DNA of 64,000 bases, taken from Watersipora subatra. Lineage: Eukaryota; Bryozoa; Gymnolaemata; Cheilostomatida; Watersiporidae. Location of the stretch: positions 5,250,001 through 5,314,000 of the forward strand of contig NC_088710.1 in NCBI RefSeq assembly GCF_963576615.1, in the 5' to 3' direction. How positions within the stretch are numbered: position 1 is the first letter of the stretch; each line of letters begins with the position of its first letter. The position numbers and the translations under genes are program-made. The notes beneath the pieces were generated by a model, which had not been told where the DNA came from, made no database searches, and saw nothing but the letters and a program-made list of their open reading frames with translations. This document shows positions 24,666-35,760 of this stretch, one piece after another.

Positions 24666-26324
24666 CATAGATTTGGAACTGAAACTCTGCCAAGAAAAGC
24701 AAATGACGGTTAGGTTGGGTTTTTAACCAAACCCGATTGACATGTATGCACTGTGATCAACATGTTTTTATGGTTTATTAAATTATGACTTCGTTTCATG
24801 TGGTATATTAGATCCACTATCTGTGCATTCAAACGGTTTCTTTATGTCGTGATTGGATGTTGTTTCTGGAATGTACTCTCATATTCACAGTGTAAGTTTT
24901 CTTTCGGTAGACGTAAACGCTTTATTGTACAACTTCAATGCGATATTGTACTTGCTAGGAGGGAAAAATAAAGTTCCCCGTTTTCGATTTTGCTAGCCTG
25001 CGAACGTGAATTAATGGTAACCGTAGTATCAAATGCACGCTTGATGCTTTTTCCTTTAGAACCACATTCTATGCTCTTGTAAGTTCCACATTTCTAGCTA
25101 TGGCTGTTTAATCCTGCAGTCAGCTTCAGGTACGGTATTTTCCATAGTTGTTAGCTGTTTTCTAGTCTCAAAGTATTACATTTGTTCTGGAGATTTTCTT
25201 CCAGATAGGATAGGAAAATTGTCTCTTTTAAGTCATCAAAGCTAGGTATCTTCTTGCATGTGCAGTTGTTAAAGATGTTGAGTCTGCAGTAGATGGTTTA
25301 TGTGAGGCAGGCCTTGCAACGATTAATATGACAATTTGGGGACTTCTGTAGGTAGGTAGGCCTTTCTATTTTTACATGGTCACCATCAGTCTCCTTTGTA
25401 AATTATCTATGTTTGTTTGGTCATTAACAGTTATCCTTGGTCCAAATGTTAATAAGCAACTAGTTTCAGACTGATCATCAAAGTAAGTTGTAGATTTGCT
25501 TAATGCTGTTTTAGATGTCCACAGGAAAAGAATCTTCATGTAAGGGTATATACAGTAGATAACATAGGCTAAAAATGGAAGGAATGATAATGAATCAGTC
25601 TATGAACATAGAATTATTGTTCTATTGCTGGACTAACAAGCTATCACTATTATGATAGAATTACAATGAATATGCTCAAAGGAAGCTTTTCCTGTTCAGT
25701 ATTAAACTCCCCTCCATAATTCCCCAATGAGCATGAGTTCGTTGTGTGGATGATTAATGCACCCATCATTCAGCAGCTGACGACACCTACAGAAAGAATT
25801 TGTTATTTCAAAATTTACATTTACGATGATTCTAAATAATTTTTCGAAAAGTTTAAACTGAACATCAACTAGAAACTTTAGGATGTGGCCTAGCAATTGG
25901 ACTGTGTAAACCTTTTAGTCATAACGTATTAATGATACATCAAACTATAAATCCCTTATTCTCACTCATTCGGTTTTATTCTTTTACTTTATTATTTTAA
26001 ATCCAGGTTATAAGTTTTGGATTTCAAACCTTGTATTGGCATTACTAATTAAAAATATGTAAAGTGCTCTATCAAGTATTCCCATGCCATTCATATGTGT
26101 AGCCCAGCTTGTTGAAGGGCCCATTAGTAAGAAAATATAAATCTGTACATATTAATGCCACTTATTTTTATTTTTGTCTTGTTATTACAAAACACCTGAT
26201 GCAACTGATATAGAAGAGTTGCGTTTCCTTGAAAAGTACCAGGATACGCATTATTGAGATTTAACCAACCATAGTTTCTATTAATACTCCTGCCTGTCTC
26301 TTCTTTAGTTTCTATAATCAAATG
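24666..26324. other. Intergenic, nothing recognised
   Basis: About 1.65 kb of AT-rich sequence without supported exons, RNAs or transposon ends. Confidence 0.5.
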
Positions 26325-26660
26325 ACTTGATTTGATATTCCAAATAGATGATTTGCGATATATCGCGATATGTATTATGTAAAAAAACTCGTACAGTTTT
26401 ATTAATGTGTTTTCGTATATTTAAACTAATTAAGAAACTGTTTTGTGTGCATGATCGAAACATTTATTTCATAAGTGCTTGTGGAAGGCCCATGTACTTT
26501 GGTTCCAGTATCGCTCATTCTGAAAATCATCAGGTATGAGATAAATCACCATTCCGAGATTATATTATTTATACGGTTGGTGATATCGCTTTAAATGGTG
26601 GCGATTTTCAAATCATCTATCTTCAAGATTGCCACCAAACTCTAAAATCAGCATATCGTT
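26325..26660 (+). repeat. Dispersed repeat E, copy 1
   Basis: Shares gatttgatatt, gatttgcgatatatcg and attatgtaaaaaaact with 34971-35260, in the same orientation and order. The tatcgcgata-type words recall some hAT MITEs, but no inverted ends or 8-bp duplication were found. The 63-codon frame at 26348-26539 is a by-product. Confidence 0.7.
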
Positions 26661-27979
26661 AAGCTTTAGTCTCTTCCTACTGATAAATTGTTATCTCAAC
26701 GAGTTATCGTTTCTCAAACACTCTCTTGCATATATATATATATATTTGGCTGTATCACAGTTACCTGAGGCTCTGTATACCAGCTAGATGACTGACGCAG
26801 TACTCGCAGTCGGAGCATTCTATATATCTAGACCTATAAACACATTTCACAATCAAAGCGGACATGGAGATCCCTTTATAAAGGTAAGTTTTTATATGAA
26901 ATCGGTTGTAGCTGCTTGCAGTAAGGGCAGTCGTGATGGATTGTAAGGTAAGTTCTTATATAAAATCGGTTGTAGCTGCTTGCAGTAAAGGCAGTCGTGA
27001 TGGATTGTATTACGAGTCAGTACCGCTAATATCAGTTTTTCCTATGGTTTTGGGTCACTAGTCGGATTACCGGAAAGTCCTTGAAAATAAATCCGAGTTG
27101 AATTGTATTTCGATCAATGCTATAGGAAAATGATATCTACGTTTTATGACAAATCCAATATCAACTGTTTTCATCTTTGTGTAGTGACCCTAGCAGTTGT
27201 TTTTATCATTGAGAAGTGACCCCATAACGGTAGAGTGAAATTTATTTAGGCGCCGCTTGAAGTGAAATAGGCATTTTTCATCTATGCTTTTTATTCTCAC
27301 ACAGCTTGCTATGTAGTATTTCATAAAAATGTTCTAACCCTCATATCTTTTTAAGTGGTATTTCCATTTAAAATGCTCCGTTTCAATTTAATGTTTACTT
27401 TGTTGTACTGTTGAGGATTCACACATTTTTTGTCTAAAAACTTGTAGTTGAATAGATCTCGTTTGCGATTACAAAAGGTCGAAAATTCATCACGTACCGA
27501 GTTATATTCTCTCAATTAATTTGCAAGCTGGCACTGTTTTTGTTCATGTAATTCGCACACGAGGTGATAAAACCTTTTGTCTATTGGTTAGTGCAATGGT
27601 GAAATAAAGTTGACATTGTTACTTTTTGTAAATGTTCTTCATTTCAAATATGAAATAAATAGTTGTTATTTTGTACCCTAGTATATGGTCTAGCTTTGTA
27701 CTTATGCAAAAAAGCTGTTTATATGCAGTCAGTCATACATCAGCTTTCAACCATCTCTGTTCTCAACCAAATTGTATTTCGACCAAAAAGTTTGAGACTT
27801 TTTACACTTCAGAGTTGCAAAAAATTAAGTTTCTGACCATATCCTCTCATCTCCTATGAGGCTTATAAATTTTTTTGTTCAAATTGGTAAAAATAAAAGA
27901 CAAATGCACTTTTTTTATTTGGCACGAACTTTACTAGGATGTACTGGTCTACTCGTTGGAATCGTTGTAGACTGGAACC
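26661..27979. other. Intergenic or possible intron sequence
   Basis: Contains a short (TA)n at about 26731-26745 and the duplicated donor-like segment at 26881-27008. No protein exon was recognised. Confidence 0.45.
26881..27008 (+). repeat. 64-bp tandem duplication carrying a perfect splice-donor consensus
   Basis: Two units (26881-26944 and 26945-27008) each begin AAGGTAAGT. They continue with tcggttgtagctgcttgcag and end gtcgtgatggattgt. The bases before the first donor (gacatggagatccctttataaag) hold only a 5-codon frame, so any exon here would be untranslated leader. A link to the gene at 31109 is conjecture. Confidence 0.55.
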
Positions 27980-27983
27980 TTAA

Positions 27984-28781
27984 ACCGTAACTGCCACGTA
28001 CAACTTTTATCGTATTTTCTAGGTAAATCCGGCATGCGGATTCTGGTTTTGCACTCAAAATAAAGATTGGTCCATTAACTTTCAAAGTCATGAAGGCTTT
28101 TTAAAAGCGTTTCAATATTCGTCTTGGAAATAACACGATCGGCACAACAATCTCTGCCCATAAATATGTGATGTACGCTAGCTTTTTAGGAACGGTAGTT
28201 AAGGATGTTTAGTCCGATTTAGAATGATAAGAGATGGGTGTCTTAAAACCCATTATTATCTAAATTCAGCTTTCAAAATAACCGCAGTGTTTTCTGAAAG
28301 GTAGATAAGCTATTTAGCATGGCGTATTTAAAAGTGAGCTCAAAAAAGCGCGATAACAGCGCTAGCTTGTGATAAAATTGTGCTTTTTGAGCTCATTTTT
28401 CTCTGCATTCAGCTTATTAAACATCTTGTAACAAGCTACGAGCAATTTTAAATAGTATATCTACCTGTCATAAGTCTGATACTATTTTACAGGCTGAATT
28501 CAAATAATAATGGGTTTTAAGACACCCATCTCTATTATTCTAAATCAGACTAAACATCCCTGACTTCCGTATCTAAAAAGCTAGCGTGCGTCACATATTT
28601 ATGGGCGGAGCTTGTTATGCCGTTCGTGTTGTTTTCGAGACCGATATTAAGACGCTATAAATAAAGCTTTCATTACTTTGGAAGTTGGTAAATCAATCTT
28701 TATTTTGAGTACAAAATCGAAATCAGCGTGTCCGATTTTCCTAACAAAAATACGATAAAAGTTGTACGCGACAGTTATAGT
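27984..28781. mobile_element. TTAA-flanked foldback element, family F (798 bp)
   Basis: TTAA lies at 27980-27983 and 28782-28785. The two halves are near mirror images. The arms, about 300 bp each (27984-28310 against 28480-28781), include gtacaacttttatcgtattt, gctagcttttt and tgggtgtcttaaaaccca on opposite strands. There is no coding content. Confidence 0.85.
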
Positions 28782-28785
28782 TTAA

Positions 28786-29515
28786 TGTAGGCCTTTGCTG
28801 CTTTAATGTTCGTGTTAAAGTTGGTAAAAATAGAACATATATTTTTGGTTATACATGGTTTTTTCATGATCTTAAATAGTACATATTTAATAAAATAAAA
28901 CTATATGCCCTGTTTCAACACTTTTTTATTTATCATACACAAGACAGTGTTACAAGACTTCAAGTTTAGAGAACAAGGTATAAAATTGCTAGAGACAAAG
29001 CAATATATTTCCCAACATTGTCTAGTCCATTAATAGATACTCCTGAGACAATTTCTGCATTTGTCATATTACCTGTTCTTGTTGAATGTGTTCACACAGT
29101 TTATGGCGAAAATAATAAAAAATCTTGAAAATCTTTTTGAATTTTTATTATTTACGTACATTAGCTATAGCGAAAAAATAATTGAATATTTTGAACAGAT
29201 CGCTTTTTGAACAGATCGCTATGGTCAAAAATTGAGTTAGGACAGTACATGGATCAGTAGTTAGCTATTAATACTCTATACTATCTCAATGGTACTAGAT
29301 TAATTACACAAACCACTGTGACTATTACATTAATAATATAATATTCTAGTTAGCCTCTATATTCACCATATCAAATAATGGACTTTCCTTTACCCCCCCC
29401 CCCACTTCATCATTGTGTTCTCTGTGGTACTTAGGCCTCATTTACAAATACTGAATCACTATTCCCAACACTGGGCCCTACCAATCTCTCACTAGTTTGT
29501 TATTTCTTGCGCATA

Positions 29516-29549
<34 letters not shown>

Positions 29550-30703
29550 ATCATGAGCTGTTATTGATCAATAACAGATCTTCTTTCAAGTTACCAGTTT
29601 CTTTAATGTATTTTATTCCCGTTATGTTGATGGTATAAAAACAATTTTTTTTCAAAAGGAATGTAGGCCTATATTCAGAGCGCAATTTGTTATTGCATTG
29701 CTGCCTTCTCTTTTATGATTTTTATTGGACTAAAAACACAAATAAATGAACTATTACAATACACAAAAACAGGTACTGTTAGGTTTGACAGTCAAATAGC
29801 ATATGAAAATCCCTTCCTTGAAAACCCATCTTTAGCCATTCCTGTACTGAAAAGTCAATGATCCTTATTATGATCGTTACCTAATCGTAAACAAAGTGGA
29901 AAATTGTATCAAATGCATTCCTATCAATTGAACTGAACTCATATGGGAGAACTATTTTTAATCCCCTCCCTAATCATTTCCCTATCGGGAAATCCGCAAA
30001 AATATTTGTAAATGCCATGACAAACTATGAATGATTCATATAGACCACATGCTTGTATGATTCTTCGTGAACGCAGAATGTTTTCACTTTCAGTGAGGAC
30101 TTGCTGCTTTGTCTTATAGGTTGATTATTGGGTAGCTGTCTTGAAGCTTTGCACATTGCAATTTCTCTATTTTTATTCCTAGCACTTTTCATTGTTTATT
30201 GTTTTATTATTTTTGTATTATTATGTAAATGAATTTATACATTCAGATCAAAATTGAAAAAATTTGTTTTTGATGGTTGTATAATTGTCATTCTATTTCT
30301 GACATGGGCTTGTTACTGTGTACCACTTCTATTAATAGCTTTTATTCGTATATAATCTCTGCGCTCATAGCTCATTCAGTAGATAATAACTGGTCAACCG
30401 ATCAATGAGCGACTGACCGGCTGGCTATTAGCTCGTGACACAAAGCCTTGCAATTCATTAGCTCATTTCGTCACGGGTCTCCACTAGTTCCACCCAGTGA
30501 CAGAAATGTGGCACCGGCTACAGCGAACCTAGTTTAATGGCTATTTACGAGTGTTTTGTAAATGCAAATGCTATGTAAATGCAAGGTTTGCAGATTTATT
30601 TGCTTTTATATCTAATATGTAGATGATGTATTGAGTGATGGATCTTGCAGCAATAACAATGTCCATGCATTACATTGAAGAGTATTGGTTATGTAACCCC
30701 TCT
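28786..30703. other. Intergenic with simple repeats
   Basis: Holds a poly-C run at about 29392-29402 and a (TA)n tract at about 29513-29549. No gene was supported. Confidence 0.6.
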
Positions 30704-30811
30704 GGAGTAAACAGGCTGGGAGACTCTCTAGTTACTAATGATCAAGTCACGAGTAACACCTCGGAGTAAACAGGCTGGGAGACTCTCTAGTTACTAATGA
30801 TCAAGTCACGA
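30704..30811. repeat. Tandem duplication, 59-bp period, about 1.8 copies
   Basis: ggagtaaacaggctgggaga starts at 30704 and again at 30763. The two copies are almost identical, so the duplication is recent. Confidence 0.85.
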
Positions 30812-30960
30812 TGACTTTATTTATTCTTGTGTAGTTGCCAAGTTATTTAGTTGATAAACACAATTCTTTTTCTCCATAAGATTTGGTAGCTCATTCTATC
30901 TTATTTAACTACATGTAGATACTGCACTGAGATGTTGCCAGATGCAATTCTGCATCGCAT

Positions 30961-31108
30961 GTACTGCACACTCCTTTTTGAGCTAAAGGGTTTCTGTACT
31001 ATTAGTGAGATTTGTACATTATGTGTACTATACGCTCCTTTTAGCTTCTGTACTATTAGTGAAATTTGTACATTACACGTACTGCACACTCTTTTTAGCT
31101 TCTATACT
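30961..31108 (+). repeat. Tandemly repeated splice-acceptor segment upstream of the zinc-finger gene
   Basis: Three diverged units start at 30961, 31023 and 31079 with gtactgcacactc-like sequence. Each has a pyrimidine-rich tract and then ttctgtactatt or ttctatactatg. Units 2 and 3 end the tract in a usable acceptor (ccttttag at about 31037-31044, ctttttag at 31091-31098). Only unit 3 has ATG where the others have ATT, and that ATG is the proposed start codon at 31109. Confidence 0.75.
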
Positions 31109-33463
31109 ATGAGCGAGACAGGAGCCAGTGCTGGCATTGCACAAAAACCTACACACGGCACTAGATTAACTGGAGACGGAGGAAGCATACATCCTCAATA
31201 CACAGAAACATCAAAGGGAACTGGTATACTCAAAGTACAAGTAAGAGCTATTATTCTGTTTCTGGGTTATTAAATTAGTTTTTTGTGTTGTTATTTAGTA
31301 ATAATTTTAAAAATAATGACAATAAAGAGTGAATTTGGCTAAATACGATACTTGTTGATTGTCTAGCTCGAACAACTGGAGAAGAAACTAGCTGACGAGC
31401 AATCAGAGCACCGTATCACGAAATCGCAGATGTCCGAGCTGCAGAAAGAACTTGACAAGGCCAAGCAGGTATGTATCGTGTTTGTTCTAGTCACCACCCT
31501 ATGAAGTTCTGCTTTCTATGGTCTTTTATGCCACTTTTTGTTTTACTGCATTGGGAAAAAGGTTTTTCTCCTACTTCGTTGGCATTGTACTGGATTTCTG
31601 TTTTTTAGGAAAATAAGGAATTACAAATGAGATTACTAAAAGGCCAAAGCGAGTCACGACCATTACACGGTACGCCACAGTTGGTTGTTGGGGCAGCAGG
31701 CACCAGTGGTAAGCTAACCTTTGGATTGGCCTTGTGCGTACATCTGTATGCAAACTTTGTTCGGAAGTTTAATGTGTCAAGATATCTTATGCCTTTATAA
31801 CCGGCAGAAGTGTTTGAATAGTGTAGACTGGATAAAGAATATCAATGGTTTGTTGTTTGCTAGGCCTGCTTATAATTTATGTCTCTATTATAGATTATTT
31901 TTTATGACTTACAGAAAACAAAACTCAAAAACAGCTCGTTCAGCGGCTGCTGTCCAAGCTTCCGCAGTACGTGGATAAGATCAAACTGCTCACAGGAAAA
32001 CTTCGTCAGCAAAATCGAGAAATACATAATTTGACCAAAATTATTGACTCGAGAGGTCAAGGTAAAACGCCTAGAATTATTTTCTTATTATTTAATTACT
32101 TAAGCTAGCTTCATCTGTCCAGGATTTGCTTTCAGACATTGATTAATACAGGGTTTCACTCTGACAGCCACATCTATACATGGACAAAGATATTCTCACT
32201 CGTAACATATATATGAGGGTCTCTAGTATAAACGGGATCTGTTTAGGAAACCTTTTATATGATATGTTAGATAATTAAATCTGTTGAAACCCATTTTTTT
32301 CGATAGTTTGTTTCGTGTTATGAACTTGAAGTATTTTTGAGAAAAGTATAGCATTAGCATAAGCTATTAACGATCTATTTCCACATCGATAGCAATAATA
32401 CAAAATACAGTAAAGGCCATTTCTCATTTATCACTCTGTCAATTCAGCATCGCTTAGTAGAGTACGCTTTGCTGGTGGCAGTCAGAGCAAGAGAAGGTGG
32501 TTTCTAGTCTGAGCAAGAGAAGGTGGTTTCTAGTCTGAGCAAGAGAAGGTGGTTTCTAGTCTGAGCAAGAGAAGGTGGTTTTTAGTCTGAGCAAGAGAAG
32601 GTGGTTTTCAGTTTAAGATGAAAATTTTTTGTTGTTCAGATCAGTTTTTTATTTTTACAGTCATTCGGAAAGCTGGTCCCATATCTGCAGAAACTTATGG
32701 AGGGGCTGGTCATACAGGCCCGTCCACTAACATGGGCTTTACTCTTAGCCTTGCATCACAAAATCCGTCCACTTACATTAACAGGCATCCGGAAACTGAG
32801 GGCACCGGTAGCCTTATTAGAACTGAATGTCGTATTCCTGTAGAACGCAGTGACCATGAATACGGGAATGTACAAGAATATGCTAGGGGTGACGCCCTAG
32901 GGCATCCACTAGTCATTGATGAACCGCGCGACAAGATGGCTGTGTCTCCAGTTGCTAGCAATCGGAGACCGCCTAAACCAAAGCCGCGAACACGCAGTCT
33001 CGCCCCAGGCACCATGAAACCAGTAGCAGAAACTTTCGAAATAGTTAATTCTCCCCCAGTTCATTCTACTCTTAATACACAAACTCCAATAAATGAAAGC
33101 TACAAGCATTCAAACCGTTTACTACATGACCTTCCTGCTCAGCCGCATCAGTTGACACAGCGAGTAGTAGATGTGCCGGAAGAACAAGCGCTGCCTGCCA
33201 GCTCGAGGGAATGTGGCGTCTGTAAACAGAGATTTCCTCACCTGTCTGACGCTCTCTTTTTGGAACATTGTCTAGAATGCGCTGACCAAGCTTCGGAAGA
33301 GGCTGAAACTGGTCCCATCGTTCAGCCCGCTCAGGACATAGAAGAGAAGATTTGTCCAGTATGTAATGCAAGATTTACCGCTATATCACAATCCGACTAT
33401 GAGAATCATGTAGATGAACATTTTGTAAATGAGGAAACTGGCTGGGAAGTGATGCCACGTTGA
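31109..33463 (+). CDS. Coiled-coil protein with two C-terminal UBZ-like zinc fingers, TAX1BP1/CALCOCO-like
   Basis: Five coding exons join in frame: 31109-31240, 31367-31468, 31609-31708, 31915-32061 and 32661-33463 (stop TGA), about 427 residues. All four introns are GT-AG with pyrimidine-rich acceptors, and phases match at each join (0, 0, 1, 1). Residues 45-90 form a coiled coil (LEQLEKKL, QMSELQKELDKAKQ). Residues 113-155 are a second helical stretch (QNREIHNLTKII). Residues 161-330 look disordered and proline-rich, with RRPPKPKPR and a possible LC3-interacting motif FEIV at 286-289 after a glutamate. Zinc finger 1 uses C345, C348, H363 and C367. Finger 2 uses C392, C395, H410 and H414 (CPVCNARF...YENHVDEHF), the pattern of the TAX1BP1/CALCOCO ubiquitin-binding fingers. 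Family knowledge suggests a cytosolic autophagy or ubiquitin adaptor. The N-terminal SKICH domain of that family is absent from the window. Coding exons upstream remain possible, because the frame stays open before the ATG. Confidence 0.8.
32484..32612. repeat. 26-bp tandem repeat inside the last intron, about 5 units
   Basis: Unit gagcaagagaaggtggtttc followed by tagtct, ending about 50 bp before the acceptor of the last exon. Units 1-3 are identical or nearly so, and units 4 and 5 each carry a change. Confidence 0.9.
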
Positions 33464-33915
33464 CGAAAAACCGAATGGCCAGTTTTGCTTTGTTTGTCAA
33501 CTTGTCGGTGCTAGCCAATGGCAGCTGGTTGGTGTGACTGTTTTATTCGGGACACACTCACCGATGGCCTGGAAGCTTTTTAAGAAAAACCTCTTGATTA
33601 TTTATTGGTAAGGGTTGGTATTTATTTCCAACAATATTGTTTCAGTTTTCAGAGGTGAAGGTCAAAAATTGAATTCCATCATTGAAAACAGTGGGCTGTA
33701 AAAGAAACGGTGAAGAATGGACCTAGTTGAGAAAAGTGTCTGGTCTATTAATAGATTTTAGATAGTAGTTTCGCTGTCAGCGAAACACTTGAAATCTTCA
33801 TTTATTTGGTGCTACAAGGATGTCGGCTGTCTCTGCATACAACTCGCGATTTAAAATCTAGTGAATATTGTGAGAGTCGTCAGGATGATTGAATAAATTC
33901 AAAAAGTTTTGGTTT
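33464..33915 (+). other. Likely 3' untranslated region of the zinc-finger gene
   Basis: Non-coding sequence after the stop. It ends with a polyadenylation signal AATAAA at 33892-33897, the first good signal downstream of the stop. The cleavage point about 15-20 bases later is inferred. Confidence 0.6.
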
Positions 33916-34970
33916 TCCAATTTAAATGTTCCAGATACATGTTAATCACAAACATTTTTATATTTTATCGTTATATGTTGATTTATATAAATATTATTTT
34001 CTCCTATTTCTATTCATGGCTGTAGAGTAGTAGTTCAACTAATACAATGATTATATATGATTTAGACAAGTGTTTCTGCTGGTTGTCATCTCTAGTTCTG
34101 CATTGTCATCCCTTAGGCAATGCATAACATTAGACAGATTTTTATATTTGACATAAAGTCCTCTGTTCGACTCAGCTACTCACTACTGACGCATTCCTTT
34201 TACTGCTATACACAGGTAGGTAGTTGATTTAGTCATGCTGCCGCAGGAATTACAAACATGCAGGGCCTACTTGACTAGCAAACATACGCTAGACAACTCA
34301 AGCAATGGCCTATTTAATTTGGAACACTGAATGGCAGCCTTTATTTAAAATTTTCAATGTGAAATTTTCGGCATAAATATTTGCACACATAATCTATTCA
34401 TGATGTTCAATGAAAATCAAGTATTTTGTGAAGGAAATGTTCGCTCAGGTTTTCGATTGATGAGACGAGCATTGGTAATATGAGCATGAATATCAGACGC
34501 AATCGGTGCAGACAGATGCTTGTCATTCCTGAACAGATGAAGCCTAACCTTGCATACAGGAGCAAGTCCCCTCATCCTAGATTGTATTGACAACTATCAG
34601 TTCACTGAAAGCATTTAGGAAACCACATTTCCTTTTAAACTGAGTATCATTTTAAAGCTTTCAGCATTTTGAATACAATGAAAGAAAACAAAAATCAAGT
34701 ATATTAAATAATTTTTTCACACTTTCAAAGATTTTTAGAGGTAACTGAAAACAACAATGGTTGATGTGGACCGAGTCTGATAGAGTGTGTATATTTTTCA
34801 AAAATAGAAAATAAAATAGTTTTAGTGTAAAGAAGCTCTTGTTACTGATGAAAAGCTTTCTACTTTTGTCTTTTTTTTATATTCATTATTAAACTTTTAA
34901 TCAGTATGTCATTAGAAACTACATGTAGAGCTTCATGATTTCCAATAAATCCAAGATTCAAACATCTCCT
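33916..34970. other. Intergenic, nothing recognised
   Basis: About 1 kb downstream of the zinc-finger gene, AT-rich, without coding or RNA signals. Confidence 0.5.
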
Positions 34971-35260
34971 ATTCGATTTGATATTGCAAATACATGATTT
35001 ACGATATATCGTGATACTATTATTATGTAAAAAAACTTTTAAAAATTGTTATTAATGTTTTTGTACCTTTCAAATTAAAAAGAAACTGCTTTGTGTTTGG
35101 TATAATAAGAAACATTTCATGAATGTTTGTTATTATTTGTTATTAAAGGCTTATTATTATTATGATTGGCAATATATCTTTACATGGTTAGCGATTTTTA
35201 AATCGTTTATCGCAAAAATCCCCCCAAACAATTAATTAACCATATCATGAAGCTCTATTA
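34971..35260 (+). repeat. Dispersed repeat E, copy 2
   Basis: Diverged copy of 26325-26660 in the same orientation, with gatttacgatatatcgtgat, attatgtaaaaaaact and the tggttagcgatttttaaatc block in the same order. Confidence 0.7.
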
Positions 35261-35269
35261 AAAATTAAG

Positions 35270-35730
35270 GTTCTGTTGGCGACCATTTTTCATTTCTCAG
35301 TCGGTTAGAAGTGCCCTCGAGATTTTAGCAATATCTCAATAACTAAAAGCTCAACTATTTTGAAATTTGGAGTTTTACTAAAAACCAGCACTACAAAAAG
35401 TGAGCCAGATCTCCAAATCTTATGTAGACTGAAAGTATGTAACAAACTAATTTTCTGTTGGCAAACATTTTTCATTTCTTAATTGATAAAAGTGCTCTTG
35501 CTATTCTGCAAACATCTCAACAACTAATAGTACAATCAACTTGAAAACTTTGCAGTCATACTGAAAACATATCAAACGAAGCAGCAAGAGAACTTTGTAA
35601 TTCTACATAACCGGAAGTACGAGATACGGAACAAATTAATGCTCTATCAACAGATATTTTTGGTCGCTTAAAAATACCCTCGATATTTTGGTAATATCTG
35701 AACTGATCGGCCAGTCAACTTGAAAATTAA
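35270..35730. repeat. Diverged tandem repeat, about 180-190 bp x 2.5
   Basis: ttctgttggcgaccattttt, ttctgttggcaaacattttt and a third, weaker copy (agatatttttggtcgctt) are each followed by agtgccctcgagatttt-like and atctcaataactaa-like words. Confidence 0.55.
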
Positions 35731-35760
35731 TATTGAAAATGTTTGAAATTACGTGTATCC

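Noticed and set aside
32773-33371. Three minus-strand frames over the last exon of the zinc-finger gene
   Set aside because: They are shadows of the plus-strand exon, which has zinc fingers and consistent splice phases.
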